From JAFGLZ01 sp964390905 (GTDB taxonomy: Bacteria > Planctomycetota > Phycisphaerae > UBA1845 > JAFGLZ01), in NCBI GenBank assembly GCA_964390905.1, contig CAYMLO010000021.1, positions 1-64,000 on the forward strand: DNA of 64,000 nucleotides, written 5' to 3'. The notes below the pieces were generated by a model. That model made no database searches and was not told where the DNA came from. It saw only the letters and a list, made by a program, of their open reading frames with translations. Both the position numbers and the translations under genes were made by a program. Numbering within the stretch: position 1 is the first letter of the stretch; the number at the start of each line of letters is the position of its first letter. Shown here in pieces: positions 39,895 through 47,811 of the stretch.

Positions 39895-40956
39895 ATGGCA
39901 GGCGGCGTTTCGAACAGCCGAGGTCGCACGGGATGGGGCGTGTGTTGGGGTGGAGCCTTGATCCTCGGGACGTCTGTAGTGGTTCAAGCGGCTCCGCCCG
40001 TAGACCCGTCCCTCGCGCGGTGGCTCCGGCCGCAGGACTGGCGGCGGGACAGCGCCGGCCCGGTCATCTCGCTGGGCAAGCCGGGCAGCTTCGACGACAC
40101 GCACATCTTCGCGCCGTGCGTCGCGGCCGAGAAGGGCGGATTCCACTTGTGGTATTGCGGGTCGCGCGGGACCGTGGCGCAGCGGGTCTTTCGCCTCGGC
40201 CTGGCGAGCAGCGTCGACGGGATCCGTTTCGAGAAGTCCAACGCATGTCCCGTCTATGCGTTCGGGGATCGGAAGCACTCCATCCTCACGCCTACGTTGC
40301 TCCGCCGCCCGGACGGGTCGGTGCTTCGCGAGGGGGGGCGGTTGCGGATGTGGTTCTCGGCGACGCATTTCGCGGCCGGGCCCGGCTTGCATACGTTGCA
40401 CGAGACGACGAGCGTGGATGGCATTCGCGGGTCGGCCCCCTCTAAGCCACAGCTCGAGAACGTCTACGCCCCCACGATCATCAAGGAGCACGGCACCTAC
40501 CGGTTGTGGTATACCGACGTCGAGGCCGAGCCGTGGCGGTTCCGCTATGCCCAGAGCAAGGACGGCCGGCGCTGGACGGTCCGTCGCGAGCCGGTGATGG
40601 CGGTCGACCAGACGTGGGAATCCGGGCGTCTGTTCTATCCTACTGTGCTCAAGGCCGGCGGCGTCTACCTGATGTGGTACGGCAGCTACTGGGCGGGGCA
40701 CCCGAACAAGACTGCCATCGGGTTCGCCGTCAGCAAAGACGGGCTCGCGTGGCACAAGAATCCGCACAACCCCGTGCTTCGTCCGGACCCAAGCAGACCA
40801 TGGGAGTCACATTACACGACCAGCCACGCCGTCCTGCGGCTCGAGGACGGGACGTGGCGGATCTGGTACGCGAGCCGCAAGGCCCCGCCATTCCGCAACA
40901 AGTACTTCGCCATCTGCACGGCCCGGTGGGGCGGCCCGGGCGACCTGGCCAGATGA
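39895..40956 (+). CDS. Secreted five-bladed propeller glycosidase-like protein (GH43/GH130 superfamily)
   Basis: 353 residues, ATG at 39895 behind GAGGTGA. Export segment about 14-33. Repeating blades with F/Y-x-L/M-W-Y motifs: GGFHLWYCGSRG, GRLRMWFSATHF, GTYRLWYTDVEAEPWRF, GVYLMWYGSYWAG, GTWRIWYASRKAPPF, each followed by S-x-D-G-x-x-W (SSVDGIRF, SKDGRRW, SKDGLAW). This is the five-bladed propeller of GH43/GH32/GH130-type proteins. Catalytic acids cannot be assigned confidently, so it may be a binding protein or a glycan phosphorylase/hydrolase. Closely followed by the asparagine synthase gene. Confidence 0.75.
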   Translation: MAGGVSNSRGRTGWGVCWGGALILGTSVVVQAAPPVDPSLARWLRPQDWRRDSAGPVISLGKPGSFDDTHIFAPCVAAEKGGFHLWYCGSRGTVAQRVFRLGLASSVDGIRFEKSNACPVYAFGDRKHSILTPTLLRRPDGSVLREGGRLRMWFSATHFAAGPGLHTLHETTSVDGIRGSAPSKPQLENVYAPTIIKEHGTYRLWYTDVEAEPWRFRYAQSKDGRRWTVRREPVMAVDQTWESGRLFYPTVLKAGGVYLMWYGSYWAGHPNKTAIGFAVSKDGLAWHKNPHNPVLRPDPSRPWESHYTTSHAVLRLEDGTWRIWYASRKAPPFRNKYFAICTARWGGPGDLAR

Positions 40957-41007
40957 TCGTTGCAGTCGGGCGCCAAACGGTCTACGTTGATGGCCGAGGT
41001 GCCCTGG

Positions 41008-42900
41008 ATGTGCGGGATCGCAGGTGTGGCCGACGCGCGGGGGGTGGGTGACGAGGATCGTGCGGCCATCGACGCTATGGTCGCCACGCTCCGCCACCGT
41101 GGCCCCGACGATGAGGGCACCCAGCATTTCGGGCAGTGCGTGCTCGGCCAGACGCGGCTGAGCATCATCGACCTGGCCGCTGGCCACCAGCCGCTGAGCA
41201 ACGAGGACGGCACGGTCTGGATCACCTACAACGGCGAGGTCTACAACTTCCAGGCGTTGCGCGAGGAGTTGGAGGGCAAGGGACATCGCTTCACGACCCA
41301 CACCGACACCGAGGTGATCGTCCATCTGTACGAGGAGATGGGGCCGAGCTGCGTCGAACGGCTCCGCGGGATGTTCGCGTTGGCGATCTGGGACGAGCCG
41401 CGCCGGCGGCTGTTGCTGGCCCGCGATCGGGTCGGCATCAAGCCGCTCTACTACCACTTCGACGGCCACCGGTTGATCTTCGGGTCGGAGATCAAGGCGA
41501 TCCTGGCCGCACCGAACGTGCCGCGCGAGCTCCGGCCCGAGGCGTTGCTGGACTACCTGACGCTGTACTACATCCCGGCGCCCAAGAGCATCTACCGCCA
41601 GATCGAGAAGCTGCCGGCCGGTCACGTGCTCGTGTTCGAGGACGGGCGGCTCCAGATCCGCGAGTACTGGGACCTGAACTTCGGGGCGGTGTCGGATGCG
41701 GCCGAAGAGGTGCTTGGCGAGCAGTTCTGGGAGCACCTCGGCGAATCGGTTGGGATGCGCCTTGTCTCCGATGTCCCACTGGGCGCGTTCCTGAGCGGAG
41801 GCGTGGACAGCAGCTCGGTCGTCGCGGCGATGGCGGAGCGATCGGATCGGCCCGTCGTCACCAACAGCATCGGCTTTGCCGAGCAGGAGTTCGATGAACT
41901 CCCCCACGCCGACCAGGTGGCCGAACGGTTCGGCACGGAACACCACCGATACGTCGTCCAGCCCGACGCCGTGGACGTCGTCGAGCGGCTGGTGTGGCAC
42001 TACGACGAGCCCTTCGCCGATCACAGCGCCGTGCCCACCTACTACGTCAGCAAGATGGCACGGCAGAGCGTCACCGTCGCCCTGTCGGGCGACGGCGGCG
42101 ACGAGAACATGGCTGGCTATCGGCGGTATCGCGACCTGGAGCGAGAGCGGCGCCTCCGCTCGATGGTGCCGCCCGTCCTGCGACGTTGCGTGTTCGGGCC
42201 CCTGGCGCGACTGTACCCGAACCCGGATTGGATGCCGTGGTTCCTGCGGCTGCGCTCCAAGCTGGGGCTGTTGGGCATCATGGACGAAGACGAGGCCCAC
42301 TACCGCAGCATGGCGTTTGAACAGGGCAGCGGGCCGTACCGGCTGCTGTCGGGGGACATGCGGCGGACGCTCGGCGGCTACGACACGCGTGAGGTCTTCC
42401 GATACCACAGCGACCGGACGACGGCGCCCGACCCGTTGACGCGAGGCCTGTACGTCGACATCAAGACCTACCTGGCCGACGACATCCTCTGCAAGGTCGA
42501 CCGGGCGAGCATGGCCGTCAGCCTCGAGGTCCGCGTCCCCATCCTCGACCACGTCTTCATGGAGTTCATGGCCAGCATCCCCCCGCATCTGAAGCTGCGC
42601 GACGGTCAGGGCAAGTACCTGTTCAAGCAGGTGGCTCGAAAGCGGGTGGGGCAGGACATCGTCGATCGACCGAAGATGGGGTTCTCCATGCCGCTGGCCC
42701 GGTGGTTCCGCGGGCCGCTCCGCGAGATGCTCGAGGATACGGTCCTGTCCGGCTCGGCCTGCGTTCGTGACTGGCTCGACACCGATCAGGTGAGGCGCCT
42801 CTGGCGTCGACACCTCGCCAAGGGGCGTTGGCTGGAGAGCCAGCTCTGGGCCCTGCTCATGCTGGAGTTGTGGGCCCGCCGGTTCCATCGATCGGCGTGA
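41008..42900 (+). CDS. asnB: Glutamine-hydrolysing asparagine synthase (AsnB family)
   Basis: 630 residues from ATG at 41008, which exposes the catalytic N-terminal Cys after Met removal (MCGIAGVADARG). The glutaminase domain has RHRGPDDEG, RLSIIDLAAGHQPL and YNGEVYNFQALREEL. The synthetase domain has the PP-loop SGGVDSSSVVAAMA and DGGDENMAGYRRYRD. It makes Asn from Asp, ATP and Gln, or amidates a related acid. Homologues of this architecture also occur in exosortase/PEP-CTERM exopolysaccharide clusters, so a role in surface glycan modification is possible. 51 nt separate it from the preceding propeller gene. Confidence 0.9.
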   Translation: MCGIAGVADARGVGDEDRAAIDAMVATLRHRGPDDEGTQHFGQCVLGQTRLSIIDLAAGHQPLSNEDGTVWITYNGEVYNFQALREELEGKGHRFTTHTDTEVIVHLYEEMGPSCVERLRGMFALAIWDEPRRRLLLARDRVGIKPLYYHFDGHRLIFGSEIKAILAAPNVPRELRPEALLDYLTLYYIPAPKSIYRQIEKLPAGHVLVFEDGRLQIREYWDLNFGAVSDAAEEVLGEQFWEHLGESVGMRLVSDVPLGAFLSGGVDSSSVVAAMAERSDRPVVTNSIGFAEQEFDELPHADQVAERFGTEHHRYVVQPDAVDVVERLVWHYDEPFADHSAVPTYYVSKMARQSVTVALSGDGGDENMAGYRRYRDLERERRLRSMVPPVLRRCVFGPLARLYPNPDWMPWFLRLRSKLGLLGIMDEDEAHYRSMAFEQGSGPYRLLSGDMRRTLGGYDTREVFRYHSDRTTAPDPLTRGLYVDIKTYLADDILCKVDRASMAVSLEVRVPILDHVFMEFMASIPPHLKLRDGQGKYLFKQVARKRVGQDIVDRPKMGFSMPLARWFRGPLREMLEDTVLSGSACVRDWLDTDQVRRLWRRHLAKGRWLESQLWALLMLELWARRFHRSA

Positions 42901-43098
42901 CGCCGCGGGTTGAAGTGTCCGGGCCAGTCAAGCCGCCGTTCGCCTGGGCGGGCCGGCGAATCGGCTCGAAGCTCGACTTCCCCCGCAATTGGTTTTCGCG
43001 ATGTCAGCGAGCGCAACCTACTCGGGCCAAACATTTTCGGCCGGAAACCGTGTTGATACATGCGACTGTGGAAGATCAGTGATACTGAAAAATTTGCA

Positions 43099-43126
43099 TT
43101 GACCATGAAAACCGGGTATGTACTCT
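43099..43126 (+). promoter_or_regulatory. Promoter of the candidate sRNA
   Basis: TTGACC (43099-43104), 16 bp spacer, TACTCT (43121-43126), in the most AT-rich stretch of the neighbourhood. Predicted start of transcription about 43133. Confidence 0.5.
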
Positions 43127-43132
43127 AGTGTG

Positions 43133-43220
43133 GAGTGCGCGGATCATCGCCTTTGGCGAAGGCCATAGAGCTTTTCCCCTCCGGAAGCACCGAGCGTCCT
43201 TCGTGGCGTTCGGTGTTTTC
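43133..43220 (+). ncRNA. Candidate standalone small RNA (~88 nt)
   Basis: The interval between a good promoter and a strong intrinsic terminator has no ribosome binding site or plausible ORF. Internal pairing includes CGCCTTTGGCG (about 43148-43158). It does not match the conserved loops of 4.5S/SRP RNA, 6S RNA, tmRNA or riboswitches I know. The next plus-strand gene (tgt) starts about 470 nt further on, with acyP antisense between, so it is not an obvious leader. Confidence 0.45.
43188..43219 (+). terminator. Intrinsic terminator of the candidate sRNA
   Basis: CACCGAGCG (43188-43196) pairs with CGTTCGGTG (43207-43215) with one G-T wobble; the stem can extend by two more pairs. TTTT follows at 43216-43219. 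Confidence 0.6.
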
Positions 43221-43268
43221 TTCGGGTGGGATCCAGACAGCAGAACGTCCCGGCTGGTTCTCGTGTTG

Positions 43269-43541
43269 TCAGTAAGTCACATCGAAGTGTGTGAATCGGC
43301 CGGTTGCCGGGGCGTCGGTACTTTGGACGTCTCGGATCAGGCCCTGCATCTTGGCACGTATGGCTTCGACGAAACGGTCCAGCTCGTCCGGTTCGCCCTC
43401 GGCGACCAAGTGGACCCGGCCGTCCGGAAGGTTCCTGACGGACCCGACGACGTCGAACTGTCGAGCGACCCACCGGGCCGTGTAGCGGAAGCCGACCCCC
43501 TGAACCTGTCCGGAGAAGTAGACGATCCGTTGAACGGCCAC
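43269..43541 (-). CDS. acyP: Acylphosphatase
   Basis: Hydrolyses carboxyl-phosphate bonds such as acetyl phosphate. 90 residues from GTG at 43541, with GGGGAG 9 nt upstream; this gives the standard length, and the longer in-frame extension is not homologous. Signature FSGQVQGVGFRYTAR contains the phosphate-binding Arg19, and Asn37 (VRNLPDGRV) is the catalytic Asn, at the canonical 18-residue distance. The tail RFTHFDVTY is normal. It is divergent from tgt, with starts 150 nt apart. Confidence 0.93.
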   Translation of the reverse strand: MAVQRIVYFSGQVQGVGFRYTARWVARQFDVVGSVRNLPDGRVHLVAEGEPDELDRFVEAIRAKMQGLIRDVQSTDAPATGRFTHFDVTY

Positions 43542-43654
43542 GGCTAGATGCTCCCCTCGTGTCGGGCGGACAGACAGACAGCATGTGTCCGTGACGGACA
43601 TTCTAGCGAGCTGTCTGCCTGCGTTCCACGGCTGAGCATCCGGTGGCGCGGGCG

Positions 43655-43683
43655 TGGACGGGTGTGCGGGCGCGTGCTACGAT
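43655..43683 (+). promoter_or_regulatory. Candidate promoter of tgt
   Basis: TGGACG (43655-43660), 17 bp spacer, TACGAT (43678-43683). The tgt ATG starts 8 nt after the -10 box. Confidence 0.45.
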
Positions 43684-43691
43684 CCGCGGGC

Positions 43692-44813
43692 ATGCTCCGC
43701 TTCGAGGTGCACAAGACCGATCCGAGCAGCGAGGCCCGCCGAGGTCGACTGACCACCCCCCATGGTCCGGTGGATACGCCCGCCTTCATGCCGGTGGGCA
43801 CGCGCGCGGCCGTCAAGGGGGTGACGCCCGCACAGCTTGCAGCCACCGGGACGCAGATCGTCCTGAGCAACACGTACCACCTGCAGCTCCGCCCGGGCGC
43901 CGAGCTGATCGAGCAGCTGGGGGGACTGCATCGGTTCATGGGTTGGTCCGGGCCGATCTTGACGGACAGTGGGGGATACCAGGTCTTCTCGCTGGCGGAG
44001 CTGGTCGACATCGACGACGACGGCGTTTCGTTTCGGTCGCCGGTGGACGGGGCTCAGATCCGTCTGACGCCCGAGACGGCGACGGCGATCCAAAACCAGC
44101 TCGGCGCCGACGTGATCATGTGCTTCGATCAGTGTCCGCCGTATCCGTGCGACCCCGGGGACGTGCGTGCGGCCGTTGATCGAACGGTCGCGTGGGCGGG
44201 ACGATGCAAGGCGGCCCATCGCTGTCCGGATCGACAATGGCTGTTCGGCATCAACCAGGGCGGTGTTCACAAGGACCTGCGTCGCCTTTGCGCGGATCGC
44301 CTTGCCGAGCTCGATCTGCCCGGCTGTGCGATCGGCGGGCTGAGCGTGGGCGAGTCTCATGAGCAGATGATGGAGATCGTACGGGAGGTGGCCCCGCATT
44401 TGCCGCTCGATCGGCCTCGATATCTGATGGGTGTGGGCATGCCCCGGGACTTGGTCGCGGCGGTGGCCTGCGGGATGGATCTGTTCGACTGCGTCCTACC
44501 GACGCGCAACGGCCGAAACGCCTATGCGTTTACGGCGACCGGCCCGATCCGGCTGCGAAACGCCCAATACCGGCAGGACGACGCGCCGCTCGAGCCCGGT
44601 TGCGACTGCACCACGTGCACCCACCACACACGGGCTTACCTGCGACACCTGTTCATGACGGGCGAGATGCTGGGCCCGATCTTGGTTTCGATTCACAACG
44701 TCCGGTTCTACCAGCGGCTGATGGCGACGCTGCGGGACTTGATCGACGCTGGCTGCGCGGGGAGAATCGTTGAGGCGTACCCGATCGTCGCGTCGGCCCA
44801 CGCGACGCCGTGA
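43692..44813 (+). CDS. tgt: tRNA-guanine transglycosylase (queuine tRNA-ribosyltransferase)
   Basis: Exchanges G34 for preQ1 in GUN-anticodon tRNAs during queuosine synthesis. 373 residues from ATG at 43692. Catalytic Asp92 (ILTDSGGYQVFS) and nucleophile Asp266 (DLFDCVLPTRNGRNAY) are present. The zinc site is Cys304, Cys306, Cys309 and His335 (GCDCTTC ... SIHN). All essential residues are intact. The -10 box lies 8 nt before the ATG and there is no ribosome binding site, so the mRNA is probably leaderless. yajC follows in the usual tgt-yajC order. Confidence 0.96.
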   Translation: MLRFEVHKTDPSSEARRGRLTTPHGPVDTPAFMPVGTRAAVKGVTPAQLAATGTQIVLSNTYHLQLRPGAELIEQLGGLHRFMGWSGPILTDSGGYQVFSLAELVDIDDDGVSFRSPVDGAQIRLTPETATAIQNQLGADVIMCFDQCPPYPCDPGDVRAAVDRTVAWAGRCKAAHRCPDRQWLFGINQGGVHKDLRRLCADRLAELDLPGCAIGGLSVGESHEQMMEIVREVAPHLPLDRPRYLMGVGMPRDLVAAVACGMDLFDCVLPTRNGRNAYAFTATGPIRLRNAQYRQDDAPLEPGCDCTTCTHHTRAYLRHLFMTGEMLGPILVSIHNVRFYQRLMATLRDLIDAGCAGRIVEAYPIVASAHATP

Positions 44814-44868
44814 CGGCAGGGCGGATTTGCTGCAGGGCAAGGGGTTCACAACGCGGAGGCACCAGAGC

Positions 44869-45252
44869 ATGACCCACGTGATGGCAACACTGATTGGACC
44901 CGTGCAGCTCTTGCTGGCCGAGGGCGGCGGTGGCGGCGGTGGCGGCGCGCCGGGCTCTTCGGGTGGCGGTGGCATCCAGACGATCTGGATCGGCCTGATC
45001 CTGGCGATGGTGGTCTTCTGGCTGATCACGATGCGGGGCAGCAGTCGCGACAAGAAGAAGCGGCAGGCGATGCTCGACAACCTGGCCAAGAACGATCACG
45101 TGCTGACGATCGGCGGCATCGTCGGCACGGTCGTCGCCGTCAAGGGCGGCGAGGTGGTGGTCAAGGTCGACGAGACGAACAACGTGAAGCTGACCTTCAC
45201 CCGCACCGCCATCCAGAAGGTGCTGACCGAGGAGGACGACGAGGGCAAGTAG
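44869..45252 (+). CDS. yajC: Sec translocase auxiliary subunit YajC
   Basis: 127 residues from ATG at 44869 with GGAGG 9 nt upstream. A Gly-rich N-terminal segment (EGGGGGGGGAPGSSGGGG) precedes a single membrane helix (IWIGLILAMVVFWLITMRG). The cytoplasmic domain KRQAMLDNLAKNDHVLTIGGIVGTVVAVKGGEVVVKVD is the diagnostic YajC region. YajC binds the SecDF complex and aids protein export. Position after tgt is classic; secD/secF, which often follow, are absent here. The Gly tract is unusually long. Confidence 0.93.
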   Translation: MTHVMATLIGPVQLLLAEGGGGGGGGAPGSSGGGGIQTIWIGLILAMVVFWLITMRGSSRDKKKRQAMLDNLAKNDHVLTIGGIVGTVVAVKGGEVVVKVDETNNVKLTFTRTAIQKVLTEEDDEGK

Positions 45253-45333
45253 TCGCCCCACCTGCGGCGCTCTGCGAGTCTGGGCGGCGGGCATCAGCTT
45301 GAGAAGACGGCCAAGCAGACATAGCATGCTGGT

Positions 45334-45573
45334 ATGAGCCCAACGGTGTTCAGATGGAAGGCGTATCGGTTCTTCTTCTTCTCGCGGGAAGAGCAACGGA
45401 TGCACGTCCATGTGCACTGCGCCGATGGGGAGGCCAAGGTCTGGCTGGAGCCCGAGGTCGCGCTGGCCAACAACTACCATCTTTCATAGACTCAGCTGTC
45501 CGAGATTGTGCGGGTTGTGGAGGAACGCAGAGATGACATCGGAGATGCCTGGCACAAGCACTTCAGAAGCTGA
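45334..45573 (+). pseudogene. DUF4160 protein interrupted by an in-frame amber codon
   Basis: Reading from ATG at 45334 gives MSPTVFRWKAYRFFFFSREE, then MHVHVHCADGEAKVWLEPEVA, the N-terminal two thirds of a DUF4160 protein. Codon 52 is TAG (45487-45489). The same frame then continues T-Q-L-S-E-I-V-R-V-V-E-E, ending WHKHFRS and TGA at 45573, which is the expected DUF4160 C terminus. The total, 79 residues, is the usual family length. So the gene is broken by one nonsense mutation, or TAG is read through. No clear ribosome binding site before the ATG. Confidence 0.7.
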
Positions 45574-45802
45574 AGTCGTCGGCATCGACCGACACGGTCT
45601 CTGGCTCCTCGTGGGTGACAAGGAGTACTTCCTGTCGCACGAGGCATTCCCGTGGTTCCAGCAGGCGAAGGTCAGCGCGGTCCTGAAGGTCGAGCTGCTT
45701 CACGGATCGCATCTGCGCTGGCCCGATCTTGATGTGGACCTGTCGGTGGAGTCACTCGAGCACCCCGATCGATCCCCTTTGGTCTACAAGCAATCGGATT
45801 GA
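45533..45802 (+). CDS. DUF2442 protein
   Basis: 89 residues from ATG at 45533 (GGAGGA 8 nt upstream). The C terminus HLRWPDLDVDLSVESLEHPD is the hallmark of DUF2442, a small fold often encoded next to DUF4160. The start overlaps the end of the DUF4160 frame by 41 nt, typical of this pair, which is thought to behave like a toxin-antitoxin-type module, although I know of no firm mechanism. This member is intact while its partner has an amber codon. Confidence 0.8.
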   Translation: MTSEMPGTSTSEAEVVGIDRHGLWLLVGDKEYFLSHEAFPWFQQAKVSAVLKVELLHGSHLRWPDLDVDLSVESLEHPDRSPLVYKQSD

Positions 45803-45829
45803 AAGCCACCATCCCGCGAGGAGGTTTGG

Positions 45830-46654
45830 ATGTTCAAGTTCGCCATCTGCAACGAGCTGTGGGGCAAGCGGCCGATCGAGGAGGTTATCGCGACGGCCGC
45901 GGACATGGGCTACGACGGCGTCGAGATCGCCGCGTTCACGTTGGCCGAGTCCGTCGAGGACATCGATGCCGAGCGACGCAAGGAGATCGTCGCGGCGGCC
46001 GAGCGGACCGGCGTCGAGATCGCTGGGTTGCACTGGCTGCTCGCCGCGCCGCCCGGGCTGCATATCACCACGCCCGATGACGCGGTGCGGCAGCGAACGG
46101 TCAACTACCTCAAGATGCTGGTCGATTTCTGCGCGGACCTGGGCGGCAGGATGATGGTTCTCGGTTCGCCGAAGCAGCGGAACGTCGAGCCGCCCGATAC
46201 GCCTGAAGCTGCTCGGGCCAGGTTCGTCCAAGGGCTGCGCGCGGTCTCGCCGGTCTGTGCGTCCCGCGGCGTGACGATCGGCATCGAGGCGTTGTCGCCG
46301 GCCGAGACCAACATCATCCAGACCGTGGCCGAGGCCGCTGCGCTTGCCGACGAGGTCGACGCGCCTGGCATCGACATCATGATCGACGTCAAGGCCATGG
46401 CCAGCATGCCCGACGGCGTGGTCGGCACGATCGAGCAGTTCGGCGGCCGCGCCAAGCACGTTCACGCCAACGACCCTTCGCGTCACGGCCCCGGGATGGG
46501 CGACGACCCGGCCGACTTCAGGCCGATCCTGGCCGCATTGGCCGACAGCGGCTATCGCGGTTGGGTCAGCGTCGAGCCCTTCATCTACGAGCCCGACCCG
46601 GACACCGTCGCCCGGACCGCCATCGAGACGCTGAAGGCCGCCATGCCCAGCTAA
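45830..46654 (+). CDS. Sugar phosphate isomerase/epimerase (xylose-isomerase-like TIM barrel)
   Basis: 274 residues, ATG at 45830 with GAGGAGG upstream. AP-endonuclease-2/xylose-isomerase-like fold: MGYDGVEIAAFTLAES, GVEIAGLHWLLAAPPGL, GGRMMVLGSPKQRNV, VTIGIEALSPAETNIIQT, IDIMIDVKAMASM, AKHVHANDPSRHGPG and WVSVEPFIYEPD. Metal ligands are the Glu of IEAL, Asp of MIDVKAM, His of VHAND and Glu of VEPF. It probably interconverts keto and aldo sugars or epimerises inositol-like compounds. A 21-nt gap to the DUF6807 gene suggests a two-gene operon. Confidence 0.88.
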   Translation: MFKFAICNELWGKRPIEEVIATAADMGYDGVEIAAFTLAESVEDIDAERRKEIVAAAERTGVEIAGLHWLLAAPPGLHITTPDDAVRQRTVNYLKMLVDFCADLGGRMMVLGSPKQRNVEPPDTPEAARARFVQGLRAVSPVCASRGVTIGIEALSPAETNIIQTVAEAAALADEVDAPGIDIMIDVKAMASMPDGVVGTIEQFGGRAKHVHANDPSRHGPGMGDDPADFRPILAALADSGYRGWVSVEPFIYEPDPDTVARTAIETLKAAMPS

Positions 46655-46675
46655 CTCGGGCGGCAGGAGCCCATC

Positions 46676-47803
46676 ATGAAGATCACCGTCTCTGCCGGCA
46701 GCCACGACCGTCCTGCCGGCCCTGTCGCGGCGCGGGTGCCGAGCGCCCCCATGACGACGGCCATCCAACTGCTGGACGAACGCCGGCAAGCGCCCGTGCC
46801 TTGCCAGATCGAAGGCATGCAACTCGTCTGGTGGTGCGAGGCCTTGGAGGCGGGCGAGACGCGAACGTTTCGAATCGGCGATTGGACGGGTGAGGCGGCG
46901 TCCGATCCGGTGCGCGTGGAACCGTTCGGTTCACATGGCGTCGCCGTCAGCGATCGGCACGGCCTGTTTACGCGTTATTGCCACGGCCCGGATCTGGTCC
47001 GGCCGATTCTGTATCCGCTCAACGAGACCGGTGGGCAGTGTGTCACACGGCACTATCCCATGGAGAAGGTCGCGGGCGAGACGGACGACCACGTCCATCA
47101 TCGCAGCTGCTGGGTCGCGTGGGGGGACGTGAACGGGGTCGACCACTGGTCCGAAGAGGCGGGTCATGGCTGGCAGCGGCACCGCGTCTTCGACGGGATC
47201 TCCAGCGGCTCGGTGCACGGTGGCCTCCGCGCCGTGGTCGACTGGACGACGGCCGACGGGCAGCGACAGCTCGTCGAGCATCGCACGTACCGGTTCTACA
47301 ACTGTCCGGACGAGATCCGCATCTTCGACATGACGGTCCGGATGGCGCTGACCGACGGCGATGTTCGGTTCGGCGACACGAAGGAGGGCGGCATCTGCTC
47401 GGTTCGCGTCGCGAGGAGCATGGACGGCAACCGCGACGGCCATTTCATCACGGGTGCCGGCGCCCGCGGCGAGGACGAAGGATGGGGCAAACCGGCGCCC
47501 TGGTGTGACTACGTCGGCCCGGTCGGCGGCAAGACGGTCGGGATCACGATCATGGACCACCCGGCCAACTTCCGCCATCCGACGACGTGGCACGTCCGCG
47601 ACTACGGTCTGATGACGGCCAACCCGTTCGGGTTGAGCGCTTTCACCGGCGATGCGTCGAACGACGGCAGCCATACGTGGGGCGCTGGCGAGACGATCGT
47701 GTGGCGCTACCGCGTGGCGATCCACGCGGGCGACACGGCCCAAGCCGACATCGCTGGCCACTACGCCAACTTTGCCGATCCCGTCGAGGTGACGATCGAC
47801 TGA
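46676..47803 (+). CDS. DUF6807 (PmoA-like) family protein
   Basis: 375 residues without a signal peptide. Recognised by RYCHGPDLVRPILYPLNETGGQCVTRHYPM, DDHVHHRSCWVAWGDVNGVDHW, DTKEGGICSVRVARSM, and DYVGPVGGKTVGITIMDHPANFRHPTTWHVRDYGLMTANPFG. This conserved family is common in planctomycetes and Bacteroidetes near sugar dehydrogenases and isomerases. The precise reaction is not known to me; the His-rich D-D-H-V-H-H-R segment looks like an active or metal site. Downstream of the isomerase in the same direction, so probably co-expressed. Confidence 0.85.
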   Translation: MKITVSAGSHDRPAGPVAARVPSAPMTTAIQLLDERRQAPVPCQIEGMQLVWWCEALEAGETRTFRIGDWTGEAASDPVRVEPFGSHGVAVSDRHGLFTRYCHGPDLVRPILYPLNETGGQCVTRHYPMEKVAGETDDHVHHRSCWVAWGDVNGVDHWSEEAGHGWQRHRVFDGISSGSVHGGLRAVVDWTTADGQRQLVEHRTYRFYNCPDEIRIFDMTVRMALTDGDVRFGDTKEGGICSVRVARSMDGNRDGHFITGAGARGEDEGWGKPAPWCDYVGPVGGKTVGITIMDHPANFRHPTTWHVRDYGLMTANPFGLSAFTGDASNDGSHTWGAGETIVWRYRVAIHAGDTAQADIAGHYANFADPVEVTID

Positions 47804-47811
47804 CCGTGCGG

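Larger units (their letters stand above)
42901..43268. other. Intergenic region with an AT-richer segment and a candidate sRNA
   Basis: 368 bases. The left half carries no gene-like signal; the right half holds a promoter, an ~88-nt transcribed stretch and an intrinsic terminator (listed separately). Confidence 0.6.

Noticed and set aside
40807..42888. 693-codon minus-strand ORF over asnB
   Set aside because: Low-complexity Leu/Val/Arg translation; the asparagine synthase frame is unambiguous.
43133..43220. 4.5S/SRP RNA identity for the candidate sRNA
   Set aside because: Contains CCGGAAGCA but lacks the conserved GGTCAGG and GGAAGGAAGCAGCC loops and the long hairpin shape.
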